DNA of 60,393 nt from an uncultured Verrucomicrobia subdivision 3 bacterium (GTDB lineage Bacteria > Verrucomicrobiota > Verrucomicrobiia > Limisphaerales > UBA11358), in NCBI GenBank assembly GCA_903872345.1, contig CAIQKM010000025.1, positions 1 to 60,393 on the forward strand, read 5' to 3'. Position 1 is the stretch's first letter. The number at the start of each line of letters is the position of its first letter. The translations under genes were made by a program, and so were the position numbers. This document shows positions 50,626-60,289 of this stretch, piece by piece. Under the pieces are notes generated by a model that was not told where the DNA came from, ran no database searches, and saw only the letters and a program-made list of their open reading frames with translations.

Positions 50626-53370
50626 ATGAACTTAAAACTAGGCATTGCCGCTCTCGGTCGGACAGTTGCACTGGCCCTGCTGGCCTTGGCGTCGTCGGCC
50701 ATCTCTTCCGTTTCCGCGCAGCAGGTCATGCTCGAAGCCCTCCCGCCCGTGGATCCGCTGGCGGAGCTCGACCGCTACAATGTTGTTTGGAATTCCCCCA
50801 GCGGAGACCCCGCCGGCTCCATGCCCATCGGCAACGGCGAAGTGGGCCTTAACGTCTGGGTCGAATCCAACGGTGACTTGGTATTCTACATTTCCCGCAC
50901 CGATGCCTGGAGCGAATGCAACCGCCTCTTAAAACTCGGTCGCATTCGCGTGCATCTCTCACCCAGTCCCTTGGCCACAGGCACCGCCTTCCGGCAGGCC
51001 TTGAAATTGCGCGACGGCCAGATCGAAATCACCGCCGGCGATGCCATCTTGCACGTATTTGTGGATGCCGATTCCCCGGTTATCCATGTCACCGGCACCG
51101 GCTCGGTTTCTCGCACCGTAACTGCCACCATCGAAAACTGGCGCACCGAAAAGCATATCCTAAAGGGCAACGAACTCGCTTCGAGTTGGACCATGCAGGC
51201 CGCCCCCGCCGAGATCGAAGTTGCCGAAAGCGCCGATGTCTTCACCGGTTCAGCCGCCGCCGTCACCTGGTATCATCGCAACGAAAGCACCATCGTCCCG
51301 CTCACGCTCAAACATCAAGGCCTCGAATCGCTGTCTGCCCTCGTATCCGATCCGCTCCTGCACCGCACCTTTGGCGGCCGGATGACCGGCAAAGGCTTCG
51401 TCAGCGCCGGCGATCATGGTTTGCAAACTTCCGCTAGTGTTACGGAATTCTCGCTGGCCATCGCCACCGAATCCGCCCAAACCGCCGATGTCGCCGAATG
51501 GCAGCGCCAGCTTCCCACCCCCATGGATGCCGCCATCGCCGCCGACCGCACGGCCATGTGGTGGAATCAATTTTGGAACCGGAGCTGGATTGATGTCACC
51601 GGCGACACCGCTGGGCTGCCGGAGAGCAAACACGTTTTACAACTCGCCCACGACTCCGGCGGCGGCAGCCGCTTCGCCGGCGTCATCACCGGCGCCGTCG
51701 CCCGGGCGCACGCGTTGAGCTCCGCTGATATCGTCGCCCTGGCCGAGACTCCGCCTGCCGCCGCGCCGCCGCTGAAAGATATTTCCCTGGCGAACGGCTT
51801 CGCCGTCGCCGCCTGGATCAAACCCGCCCCCGGCGAATCCGGCCGCATCTTTGACAAAATCACCCCCGGCGGCAGCGATGGCTTTCTGTTCGACACCTAC
51901 CCGGGATTGTCCCTCCGCTTCATTGTCGGCTCCGAAGAAATGCTCGTGCCCAAATGCCTAAAACCCGGCGAATGGCAGCACGTCGCCGCCACCGCCGATG
52001 GCGTCACCGGTGTCCGCCGTATTTATTTGAACGGCAAAATTATCGCCGAGGAAGGCCTGGGCACCGCCGCTCCGTCCCGCGTCACCCAAGCCTACGTCCT
52101 GCAACGCTGGATGACCGCCTGCGCCGGTCGCGGCAACTATCCCATCAAATTCAACGGCTCCATCTTCACCGTGGACCCCAAATACGCCGGCGGGCCGGAC
52201 TTCAACGCCGACTGGCGTAAGTGGGGCGACTGTTTCTGGTGGCAAAACACGCGTCTTCCCTATTTCCCCATGATTGCCCGGGGCGACTTCGACGAACTCC
52301 CCACGATCTTCCATTTTTATGAACGCGCCCTGCCGTTGGCCACCGCGCGCGCGCAACTCTATCACCACGCCACGGGTGCTTATTTTCCCGAGACCATGAC
52401 CATCTTCGGCACCTACGCCAACCGGGATTACGGCTGGGATCGCACCGGCCATCAGCCCAATGAAATTCTCTGTCCTTGGTGGCAATACGCCTGGCAACAG
52501 GGTTTGGAATTGACCGCCCTGATGCTTGATTATTACGAGCACACCGCCGATGAAACCTTTCTCCAAACCGAATTGATTCCCATGGCTCACCAGGTGCTTG
52601 GCTACTACGATACCCGGTTCGGCCGCGATGCTGCCGGCAAGCTGATCATCAGTCCCGCCCAAGCCGTCGAGACCTACTGGTACGGCGTTACGAACGACAC
52701 CCCCAGCGTCGCCGGTTTGCACAATGTGCTGGATCGCCTGCTCGCGCTCAAGTCATCCACCCCGTCGTCGTCTGAACGTGCCTTCTGGCAACGGCTCAGC
52801 GCCGCCATACCTCCGTTCCCAATCAAGGACGGACGTATCCTGCCGGCTGAAAAATTTAATCCCGAGCGCAGCAACGTCGAGAATCCCGAACTCTACGCCC
52901 TCTGGCCCTTTGAACTCTACGGCGTTGGCCTGCCCGATTTGCAGATTGGCGTGGATACCTTCCAGCATCGCCTCGAAAAAGCCTCCATCGGCTGGCAATA
53001 CGACGGCCAGTGCGCCGCGCTCGTGGGCCTGACCGATGAGGCCAAGCAAATCCTCCTTGGTAAAGTCCATAATACTAACCGCCGCTTCCGCTTCCCGGTC
53101 ATGTGGGGACCCAACTACGACTGGCTGCCCGATCAGGATCACGGCAGCAACATCATGCTCACGCTCCAGCAAATGCTCCTCGCCACCGCCGGCGACCGCA
53201 TCCTCCTCCTGCCCGCCTGGCCCGCCGACTGGGACGTGAAATTCAAACTGCACGCCCCGCAGAACACCATCGTTGAAGGCGTCTATCGTAACGGCCGTAT
53301 GCAACAACTCACCGTCACCCCGGAATCGCGCCGCAAGGACGTTCTGGTCATGCTCGGCTCCAATCCGTAA
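50626..53370 (+). CDS. DUF5703/GH95-like (alpha/alpha)6 protein with nested LamG domain
   Basis: Predicted secreted protein of 914 residues with an N-terminal signal (ALALLALASSAISSVSA). Residues about 45-290 are a beta domain (GSMPIGNGEVGLNVWVESNGD, DLVFYISRTDAWSECNRLLKLG) of the DUF5703 kind, and about 495-914 form an (alpha/alpha)6 barrel (CAGRGNYPIKFNGSIFTVD, GWDRTGHQPNEILCPWWQYAW, VMWGPNYDWLPDQDHGSN) similar to GH95-like enzymes. Between them, about 382-485, a LamG/concanavalin-like domain (FAVAAWIKPAPGESGRIFDKI, PGEWQHVAATADGV) is inserted. No activity is proven; fucosidase- or galactosidase-like action is plausible from the relatives and neighbours. Confidence 0.75.
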   Translation: MNLKLGIAALGRTVALALLALASSAISSVSAQQVMLEALPPVDPLAELDRYNVVWNSPSGDPAGSMPIGNGEVGLNVWVESNGDLVFYISRTDAWSECNRLLKLGRIRVHLSPSPLATGTAFRQALKLRDGQIEITAGDAILHVFVDADSPVIHVTGTGSVSRTVTATIENWRTEKHILKGNELASSWTMQAAPAEIEVAESADVFTGSAAAVTWYHRNESTIVPLTLKHQGLESLSALVSDPLLHRTFGGRMTGKGFVSAGDHGLQTSASVTEFSLAIATESAQTADVAEWQRQLPTPMDAAIAADRTAMWWNQFWNRSWIDVTGDTAGLPESKHVLQLAHDSGGGSRFAGVITGAVARAHALSSADIVALAETPPAAAPPLKDISLANGFAVAAWIKPAPGESGRIFDKITPGGSDGFLFDTYPGLSLRFIVGSEEMLVPKCLKPGEWQHVAATADGVTGVRRIYLNGKIIAEEGLGTAAPSRVTQAYVLQRWMTACAGRGNYPIKFNGSIFTVDPKYAGGPDFNADWRKWGDCFWWQNTRLPYFPMIARGDFDELPTIFHFYERALPLATARAQLYHHATGAYFPETMTIFGTYANRDYGWDRTGHQPNEILCPWWQYAWQQGLELTALMLDYYEHTADETFLQTELIPMAHQVLGYYDTRFGRDAAGKLIISPAQAVETYWYGVTNDTPSVAGLHNVLDRLLALKSSTPSSSERAFWQRLSAAIPPFPIKDGRILPAEKFNPERSNVENPELYALWPFELYGVGLPDLQIGVDTFQHRLEKASIGWQYDGQCAALVGLTDEAKQILLGKVHNTNRRFRFPVMWGPNYDWLPDQDHGSNIMLTLQQMLLATAGDRILLLPAWPADWDVKFKLHAPQNTIVEGVYRNGRMQQLTVTPESRRKDVLVMLGSNP

Positions 53371-53417
53371 CCAACTTTGTCCCGCCACCGTCCCCATTTG
53401 CAACCAAATCAAACCAT

Positions 53418-55742
53418 ATGAAATCACTGACCCAAACCATCCACCGGCGGGCGCTCGCCTTGGGCGCCGCCTGCGGGCTGGCGCTCGCGGCCTCCGCCTC
53501 CGCCGCCCCGGACCACACGTTTACCATCGGCGACTCCGCCTTTCTGCTCGATGGCAAACCGTTTCAAATCAAGGCCGGCGAAATGCATCCCGCCCGCGTG
53601 CCCCACGAATATTGGGCCGACCGCCTGCGCATGATGCATGCCATGGGCCTGAACACCGTTTCCATTTACGTGTTCTGGAACCAGCTCGAACCGCGCGAAG
53701 GCGAATTCAATTTCACCGGCGATGCCGACATGGCCGAATTCGTCCGCCTCGCGCAGAAGGAAGGCCTCTGGGTCATCCTGCGCCCCGGACCCTACTGCTG
53801 CGCCGAATGGGAGTTTGGCGGTTACCCCTGGTGGTTGCTGAAGCAGCCCGATTTGAAAGTCCGCAGCCAGGACCCGCGCTTCCTCGCGGCCGCCGGCACC
53901 TATCTGAAAAAACTCGGCGACCAACTCGCTCCCCTGCAAATCACCCACGGCGGCCCCATCATCATGGTGCAGGTCGAAAACGAATACGGCAGCTACGGCG
54001 CCGATCACGTTTACATGGGCAAGATTCGTGACCTGGACCGCGCCGCCGGTTTTGAAGTCCCCTTCTTCACCGCCGATGGCGGCGGCAGCATGATGGCCGG
54101 CGGTTCCCTGCCGAATGACGCCCTCCCCGGGCTTAACGGCGGCGGCGGCCCCGGCATCATGAAGGAAATTGGCAAGTACCGTCCCAACGGCCCCTGGCTC
54201 GTCCCTGAATTTTACCCCGGCTGGCTCGATCATTGGGGCGAACCCCACGCCGTCATCGGCCTCGGCGGTCTTGCCCGCGAAACCGAATGGAAGCTCACCA
54301 ACAACGTGTCCTTCTGCTACTACATGATCTACGGCGGCACCTCGTTCGGCTTCATGAGCGGCGCCAATTACGGCGGCCACTTTCAGCCGCAGCCCACCAG
54401 CTACGATTACAACTCGCCCATCGATGAAATGGGCCGCCCCACGCCAAAATTCTTCGCCCTCCGCAAAGTGCTGGCGAAATATATTGCCCCCGGCGAAACC
54501 CTCCCCGAAGTTCCCGCCACCACGCCGGTGATCCAAATTCCCAGCGTGGAACTCACGGAATCCGCCAGCCTCTTCGACAACCTCGGCACCCCCGTGAAAT
54601 CCGAGAAGCCCCTGAGCTTTGAAGACCTCGACCAAGGCTACGGCTACGTCCTCTACCGCACCACCATCACCGGCCCCGTGGACGCCTCCCTGAAACTCAA
54701 GGAGCTCCGCGACTACGCCGTCGTTTGCGTGGATGGCAAACGCGTCGCCACCCTCGACCGCCGTCATCAGCAGGACGCCATGGATCTGAAGATCACCAAC
54801 GCTACCGCCGTCCTCGATATCCTCGTGGAAAACGGCGGCCGCATCAACTATGGCGGCCAGCTCCCCAACAACCGCAAGGGCATCACCCAATCCGTCTTCC
54901 TCGGCGACCATGAACTGACCGGCTGGGAAATGTACAAGTTCCCCTTCGACAACGTTTCCGGCCTGACCTTCAAGTCCACGCCCGTCACGGACGCCCCCGC
55001 CATTCATCGCGGTTCCTTTGACCTGGCCACCGTTGGCGACGCCTTCCTCGACCTCCGCAGTTGGGGCAAAGGCATCGTCTTCGTCAACGGCCACAACCTC
55101 GGCCGCTACTGGTACATCGGACCGCAACAAACCCTCTACGTGCCCGGCGTCTGGCTGAAGCAGGGTCACAACGACATCGTCATCTTTGAACAGTTGAAAG
55201 ATGATGTCCACAGTGTCGCCGGCGTCACCACGCCCATCCTCGACCAGCTCAACAAGGATCAAAACGATCCGAGCCGCGGCCAGATGAAGGAACCGCGCCT
55301 AAAACCCGCCGCCCTCGTCAAGGAAGGCGCGCTGGCCGACAACGCCTCCGCCCAGGACGTCACCTTCCCGGCCAAGTCCGGCCGCTACCTCTGCCTGCAG
55401 GCGCTCTCTTCCCAGAATGGAGATGAGTTCACTACGCTCGCTGAAATCGACGCTCTTGATACCGCCGGCAAACCCGTTTCGCGCAAAGCTTGGAAGTTGG
55501 TCTATGTGGACAGCGAGGAAAACTTCGCCGAAGGCGACCAGGCCGAGAAAGCCTTCGATGGCGATACCGACTCCTTCTGGCACACCCTCTGGAGCGCCCC
55601 GCATCCGAGCCATCCGCACACCCTCGTCATTGACCTGGGTGCCGAACAGGAACTCACCGGCGTCCGCCTCCTGCCGCGCCAGGATTCGCCCAATGGCCGT
55701 ATCAAAGACTATCGTCTCTACTTGAGCACCAAGCCGTTTTGA
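53418..55742 (+). CDS. GH35 beta-galactosidase with C-terminal F5/8-type domain
   Basis: Predicted secreted protein of 774 residues (signal AALALAASASAAPDHTF region, after a twin-basic HRRALALGAACGLALA). The GH35 barrel holds FQIKAGEMHPARVPHEYW, VILRPGPYCCAEWEFGGYPWWLL, and the acid/base Glu189 in VQVENEYGSYG; Glu264 in VPEFYPGW is the candidate nucleophile. Beta domains with jelly rolls follow (VFVNGHNLGRYWYIGPQQTLYVPG), and about 630-774 ends in an F5/8/CBM32-like domain (AFDGDTDSFWHTLW). It would release beta-linked galactose, a common residue beneath fucose or alpha-GlcNAc in mucin chains. It is the last gene before the terminator. Confidence 0.93.
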   Translation: MKSLTQTIHRRALALGAACGLALAASASAAPDHTFTIGDSAFLLDGKPFQIKAGEMHPARVPHEYWADRLRMMHAMGLNTVSIYVFWNQLEPREGEFNFTGDADMAEFVRLAQKEGLWVILRPGPYCCAEWEFGGYPWWLLKQPDLKVRSQDPRFLAAAGTYLKKLGDQLAPLQITHGGPIIMVQVENEYGSYGADHVYMGKIRDLDRAAGFEVPFFTADGGGSMMAGGSLPNDALPGLNGGGGPGIMKEIGKYRPNGPWLVPEFYPGWLDHWGEPHAVIGLGGLARETEWKLTNNVSFCYYMIYGGTSFGFMSGANYGGHFQPQPTSYDYNSPIDEMGRPTPKFFALRKVLAKYIAPGETLPEVPATTPVIQIPSVELTESASLFDNLGTPVKSEKPLSFEDLDQGYGYVLYRTTITGPVDASLKLKELRDYAVVCVDGKRVATLDRRHQQDAMDLKITNATAVLDILVENGGRINYGGQLPNNRKGITQSVFLGDHELTGWEMYKFPFDNVSGLTFKSTPVTDAPAIHRGSFDLATVGDAFLDLRSWGKGIVFVNGHNLGRYWYIGPQQTLYVPGVWLKQGHNDIVIFEQLKDDVHSVAGVTTPILDQLNKDQNDPSRGQMKEPRLKPAALVKEGALADNASAQDVTFPAKSGRYLCLQALSSQNGDEFTTLAEIDALDTAGKPVSRKAWKLVYVDSEENFAEGDQAEKAFDGDTDSFWHTLWSAPHPSHPHTLVIDLGAEQELTGVRLLPRQDSPNGRIKDYRLYLSTKPF

Positions 55743-55768
55743 TCACCTGACCTTGTTGTCTTCGCAAC

Positions 55769-55796
55769 CCCGCTGCGCCGCATCCGGCGCAGCGGG
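55769..55796 (+). terminator. Strong hairpin terminator after GH35
   Basis: CCCGCTGCGCCG at 55769-55780 pairs perfectly with CGGCGCAGCGGG at 55785-55796 around CATC, then CTTT follows. It is 26 bases after the GH35 stop codon and likely ends the second, 23-kb transcription unit. The T-run is short, so it may work with Rho. Confidence 0.75.
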
Positions 55797-55809
55797 CTTT
55801 GATACCACT

Positions 55810-55826
55810 TGCAGTTTGAAACTGCA
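55810..55826. repeat. Perfect 17-base palindrome (REP-like)
   Basis: TGCAGTTT-G-AAACTGCA lies just downstream of the terminator in the 326-base gap before the DAHP synthase gene. Such short perfect palindromes in intergenic DNA resemble REP-type elements. The rest of the gap (55827-56030) contains no gene; a GC-rich stretch at about 55855-55895 looks palindrome-rich. Confidence 0.5.
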
Positions 55827-56032
55827 CTATAAGCCTCGTGTCTGCGGGTTGCCCGCGTTGGGCGCGAGCGGAGCGCGGTTCACGCCGCTTCAGCGTCCAA
55901 AATGAAGGATGCTGCCGCTTGAGCATCCCGGTAACGATAAAGTCATTTTTGGGAGCGGGCCGGTTTTTTTACATATTATTACCTCCCAACGAAGTCCCCG
56001 CCCACCCGCGCTCCCGGTATGCAGGCTTTTCG

Positions 56033-56061
56033 CTTTTCGAGCCGCGCGGGTTTGCTACACT
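56033..56061 (+). promoter_or_regulatory. Putative promoter abutting the DAHP synthase start
   Basis: CTTTTC (56033-56038), 17 bases, then TACACT (56056-56061). The T of the -10 ends 7 bases before the ATG at 56069, so transcription starting at the usual distance would begin at or next to the start codon. No Shine-Dalgarno sequence is visible. The same layout occurs before pyk. Confidence 0.4.
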
Positions 56062-56068
56062 GAACTCC

Positions 56069-57124
56069 ATGTATCGTACGCAGGACTTGCACGTCAAAGA
56101 AATTGTCCGTTTGCTCTCCCCGGGAGAGCTGAAGGCGCTCACGCCGACCACTGAGGCGGTGAACGCCACGGTCGCCCGCGCCCGGGAACGGGTCGTCCGG
56201 ATTCTCAATCAGGAAGATCCCCGGGTGCTCGTCGTGATCGGACCCTGTTCCATTCATGACGAAAAGAGCGCGCTCGAGTACGCCACGCGCCTGAGCAAAC
56301 TGCAAAAGGAATATGCCGACCGCATGGAAATCGTCATGCGCGTCTATTTTGAAAAGCCCCGCACCACCATCGGCTGGAAGGGCCTTATCAACGACCCGCA
56401 CTTGGACGGTTCCCAGGACATTGAGACCGGCCTGAAAGTGGCGCGCCGACTCCTGATGCAGATCAACGGCATGGACCTCCCCGCCGCCACCGAATTTCTG
56501 GACCCGATCGTGCCGCAATACATTGCGGACCTGATCACCTGGGCCGCCATCGGCGCCCGCACAACCGAATCCCAGACCCACCGCGAAATGGCGAGCGGAC
56601 TCTCCATGCCCGTGGGCCTGAAGAACAGCACGGATGGCAGTCTGCAGGTGGCGATTGACGCCATGGCGGCCACGCGCCATCCGCACAGTTTTCTCGGCAT
56701 GAACGAGGCCGGCGAGACCGCCATCGTCCGCACCTCCGGCAACCCCAACGCCCACGTCGTCCTGCGCGGCGGCCGGGCCATGACCAATTACGACGCCGTC
56801 AGCATCCGCGCGGCGGAAGAGAAGCTCGCCTCCGAAAAGCTGCCGCCCATTCTGATGGTGGATTGCAGCCACGCAAATTCGAGCAAACAGTTCGCCAAGC
56901 AGGAAGATGTCTGGCACAGCGTCATCGAACAGCGTGTGGGCGGCACCAAGTCGCTCATCGGCCTGATGGTGGAAAGCCACCTCAGCGAAGGCAACCAGCC
57001 GATTCCCAAGGATCTGGCCCTGCTGCGCTACGGCGTAAGCATTACCGATTCCTGCATCGGCTGGGAAACCACCGAACGCATGCTGCGCTGGGGCTATGAG
57101 GCGCTTGGCGCGCTGTCGAAATAA
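56069..57124 (+). CDS. aroG: 3-deoxy-7-phosphoheptulonate (DAHP) synthase, class I
   Basis: Predicted protein of 351 residues, the size of AroF/G/H enzymes. The family blocks are VVIGPCSIHDEKSALEYA, MRVYFEKPRTTIGWKGLINDP, AATEFLDPIVPQYIADL, GARTTESQTHREMASGLSMPVGLKN, MVDCSHANSSK and the closing SITDSCIGWETTE. The enzyme joins PEP and erythrose-4-phosphate, the first step of the shikimate pathway. The ATG at 56069 is used; a much longer open frame from 55838 lacks family similarity. A putative promoter overlaps the region just before the start codon. Confidence 0.96.
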   Translation: MYRTQDLHVKEIVRLLSPGELKALTPTTEAVNATVARARERVVRILNQEDPRVLVVIGPCSIHDEKSALEYATRLSKLQKEYADRMEIVMRVYFEKPRTTIGWKGLINDPHLDGSQDIETGLKVARRLLMQINGMDLPAATEFLDPIVPQYIADLITWAAIGARTTESQTHREMASGLSMPVGLKNSTDGSLQVAIDAMAATRHPHSFLGMNEAGETAIVRTSGNPNAHVVLRGGRAMTNYDAVSIRAAEEKLASEKLPPILMVDCSHANSSKQFAKQEDVWHSVIEQRVGGTKSLIGLMVESHLSEGNQPIPKDLALLRYGVSITDSCIGWETTERMLRWGYEALGALSK

Positions 57125-57185
57125 TCGGCCGCTGCGGCAAGGATGGCAGGTAGCGGATGAAGGGTGCTCCGGATTTTTGCCCCCC

Positions 57186-57214
57186 TTGAGCTTTTGCAAG
57201 AATTGAACTATAAA
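57186..57214 (+). promoter_or_regulatory. Promoter of the hicBA pair
   Basis: TTGAGC (57186-57191), a 17-base spacer, then TATAAA (57209-57214), both close to the sigma-70 consensus. The -10 ends only 6 bases before the hicB ATG (57221), again suggesting a leaderless or near-leaderless transcript. Confidence 0.5.
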
Positions 57215-57220
57215 TAAATT

Positions 57221-57424
57221 ATGACTTTGAAAGCCATCATCCATCCGGCGGAAGAAGGCGGCTACTGGGCCGAGGTGCCGGCTTTGCCCGGCTGCCTGAC
57301 TCAGGCGGAAAATCTGGAAGATTTGAAGGTTAATCTGCGCGAAGCCATTACCCTCTGGCTTTCTGTGGATGATGACGTTATGGCGTCTGACGCCAATGAC
57401 AAAGTGATGGAATTGACGGTGTAA
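57221..57424 (+). CDS. hicB: HicB-type antitoxin
   Basis: Predicted protein of 67 residues with the HicB partial RNase H-like fold: LKAIIHPAEEGGYWAEVPALPGCLTQAE, then EDLKVNLREAITLWL. HicB antitoxins bind and block HicA toxins. No separate DNA-binding domain is present after residue 60, so autoregulation may need another factor. It lies 61 bases upstream of the HicA gene. Confidence 0.85.
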   Translation: MTLKAIIHPAEEGGYWAEVPALPGCLTQAENLEDLKVNLREAITLWLSVDDDVMASDANDKVMELTV

Positions 57425-57485
57425 ACCAGCATCCCAGGCGCATTGTCGCCCACCGGGGATAAAAGCCTAAAACCCCGCTTTTCGC

Positions 57486-57692
57486 ATGAAACAGGTTTCT
57501 GGCAAAGAATTTATTCGCATTCTTCAAAAACGGGGCTGGTGCCTGAAACGCATCAACGGCAGTCACCATATCTTTACCAAGGAAGGCCATCAGGAACGCA
57601 TTGTCATTCCGGTTCACGGAAACCAGCCCTTGAAAATCGGATTACTTCGTCACCAAATGAAAATCGCCGGCCTCACCGAAGCGGAATTATAA
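57486..57692 (+). CDS. hicA: HicA-type mRNA interferase toxin
   Basis: Predicted protein of 68 residues with a double-stranded-RNA-binding-like fold: VSGKEFIRILQKRGWCLKRINGSHHIF, with the conserved G-S-H-H and catalytic His, then IVIPVHGNQPLKIGLLRHQMK. HicA proteins cleave mRNA. It forms an antitoxin-first pair with the upstream HicB. The gene looks intact. Confidence 0.88.
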   Translation: MKQVSGKEFIRILQKRGWCLKRINGSHHIFTKEGHQERIVIPVHGNQPLKIGLLRHQMKIAGLTEAEL

Positions 57693-57743
57693 GCGAATGT
57701 CGTTGCCAAGGTTTGGCGCCCGCAAAAGAGACGCAGTTTTGGA

Positions 57744-57777
57744 CAAAAAAAGCCTGTCTCCCAAACGGAGACAGGCT
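57744..57777 (-). terminator. Rho-independent terminator of the ferredoxin gene
   Basis: AGCCTGTCTCC (57751-57761) and GGAGACAGGCT (57767-57777) form a perfect 11-base stem with a 5-base loop. On the minus strand it is followed by a run of seven T (A-run at about 57745-57751 on the plus strand). It lies 31 bases after the ferredoxin stop codon. It may also halt transcription from hicA, which converges. Confidence 0.85.
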
Positions 57778-57808
57778 CGGTGAAAAATCGGAAGAATCCG
57801 GCGGGCGC

Positions 57809-58039
57809 TTAACCGTTGTCGCCAATGGCTTCCACGGGGCAGCCTTCCTTGGCTTCCTTGCAAACCTTTTCCTCTTCAGGGGACTCGGGTTGCTTGTAAA
57901 CGAGCGAGTATCCGCCGTCGTCGTTGCGCTTGAAGTTGGCCGGGGCCGTTTCACGGCACAGGTCGCAATCAATGCATTGGTTGTCCACGTAATACTTGCC
58001 CGGGGCGTTTTCAGGATAACGATTTGCTACATCAGCCAT
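57809..58039 (-). CDS. Small single-cluster ferredoxin
   Basis: Predicted protein of 76 residues. Cluster-binding cysteines are in CIDCDLC (C-x2-C-x2-C), with the final ligand in the C-terminal GCPVEAIGD motif; another cysteine precedes it in KVCKEAKEGC. This suits a single [4Fe-4S] (or [3Fe-4S]) cluster of the Fer4-type family, rather than a two-cluster protein. It carries electrons in the cytoplasm; its partners are not apparent. It is divergent from pyk. Confidence 0.88.
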   Translation of the reverse strand: MADVANRYPENAPGKYYVDNQCIDCDLCRETAPANFKRNDDGGYSLVYKQPESPEEEKVCKEAKEGCPVEAIGDNG

Positions 58040-58228
58040 AAATCAAATAGGTTAAAAATTCAGGCCCAATTATCCCGCAATCCGCCGGGCAAGGCAAGCA
58101 AGATTCCGGAAGATTCCGGGCCGGAAAACGGCGGTTGCGCCACGCAGGGAGAGATTTGGACAAGGAAAGTTAAGTCGCCGAATAGCGTCTAAAAAGGCCG
58201 ATTACAGCCCTTGGCGGCGTGATTAAAT

Positions 58229-58257
58229 CTTTTCATTTTATCATTAAATGGTATCCT
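58229..58257 (+). promoter_or_regulatory. Putative promoter abutting the pyruvate kinase start
   Basis: CTTTTC (58229-58234), 17 bases, then TATCCT (58252-58257), with the -10 ending 7 bases before the ATG at 58265. The -35, spacer length and -10-to-ATG distance match those before the DAHP synthase gene exactly. No Shine-Dalgarno sequence is visible in the 7-base gap or upstream. Confidence 0.45.
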
Positions 58258-58264
58258 GTCCGAT

Positions 58265-59683
<1,419 letters not shown>

Positions 59684-59706
59684 GCACCGGCCGGATTTAT
59701 TTCACG

Positions 59707-59739
59707 CGGCACCGGTCGTCCCAGGCCGGTGCCGTTTTT
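59707..59739 (+). terminator. Rho-independent terminator after pyk
   Basis: CGGCACCGG (59707-59715) pairs with CCGGTGCCG (59726-59734) around a 10-base loop, followed directly by TTTTTA. It begins 24 bases after the pyk stop. Confidence 0.85.
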
Positions 59740-59858
59740 AATGCCTTTCAATAATTCTGCGGCCAGTCGGTCAGAATATTTTTTAATAGGAATGATCCGC
59801 TTCACACAAACAACCGCATGATTGACGGTTTTCTGTAATTGGAAGATGATTTAAATAT

Positions 59859-60278
59859 ATGCCAACAGAAATCGATCCAGTCCTATCACAGGCAAAAGAC
59901 GCTGCACCAGCCGAATTGCCGTGGTATATCGCATGGATTAGAAAGGAGAGGGCCACAGTGACTGGTGCTCCTTTTTCATTTGTAAGTTGTGTGCTAATTT
60001 GCACGGTTCTTGCAAGCGTTTCGATTTTCACGATTGAACAATGGCATTATAGCGGAACTATAACAGCAAAAGATGCGACTATTGTTCAAAAAGATGCTGC
60101 GATAGCAACTGTTACGGCCGAAAAAGATGCTCTCAAAGATGCAAACGAAAGATTGGACAGAGTTAATCAGGAATTAAGAACCTATCGCGGAAAGGATGCT
60201 CCACCTTTAAAGCAAAATGCTCTAATTTTAGCGCGGCAAATTAAAGAGTTTATTAAGAGTGCGTCTGAAAAATCATGA
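59859..60278 (+). CDS. Membrane-anchored coiled-coil protein, function unknown
   Basis: Predicted protein of 139 residues. A cytosolic N-terminal segment of about 40 residues precedes one hydrophobic stretch (SFVSCVLICTVLASVSIF). It is followed by a heptad-rich region at about 70-108 with repeated K-D-A units (AKDATIVQKDAAIATVTAEK), then a charged tail. I do not recognise a family. Its base composition is clearly richer in A+T and its codons less GC-rich than its neighbours, and it directly precedes a transposase end, so lateral origin is likely. It may be part of a mobile or defence element cut off by the window. Confidence 0.55.
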   Translation: MPTEIDPVLSQAKDAAPAELPWYIAWIRKERATVTGAPFSFVSCVLICTVLASVSIFTIEQWHYSGTITAKDATIVQKDAAIATVTAEKDALKDANERLDRVNQELRTYRGKDAPPLKQNALILARQIKEFIKSASEKS

Positions 60279-60289
60279 ATGCTGAGGGA

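Noticed and set aside
55838..56068. 77-residue N-terminal extension of the DAHP synthase
   Set aside because: The extension has no family similarity and crosses a likely promoter; the ATG at 56069 gives the normal length.
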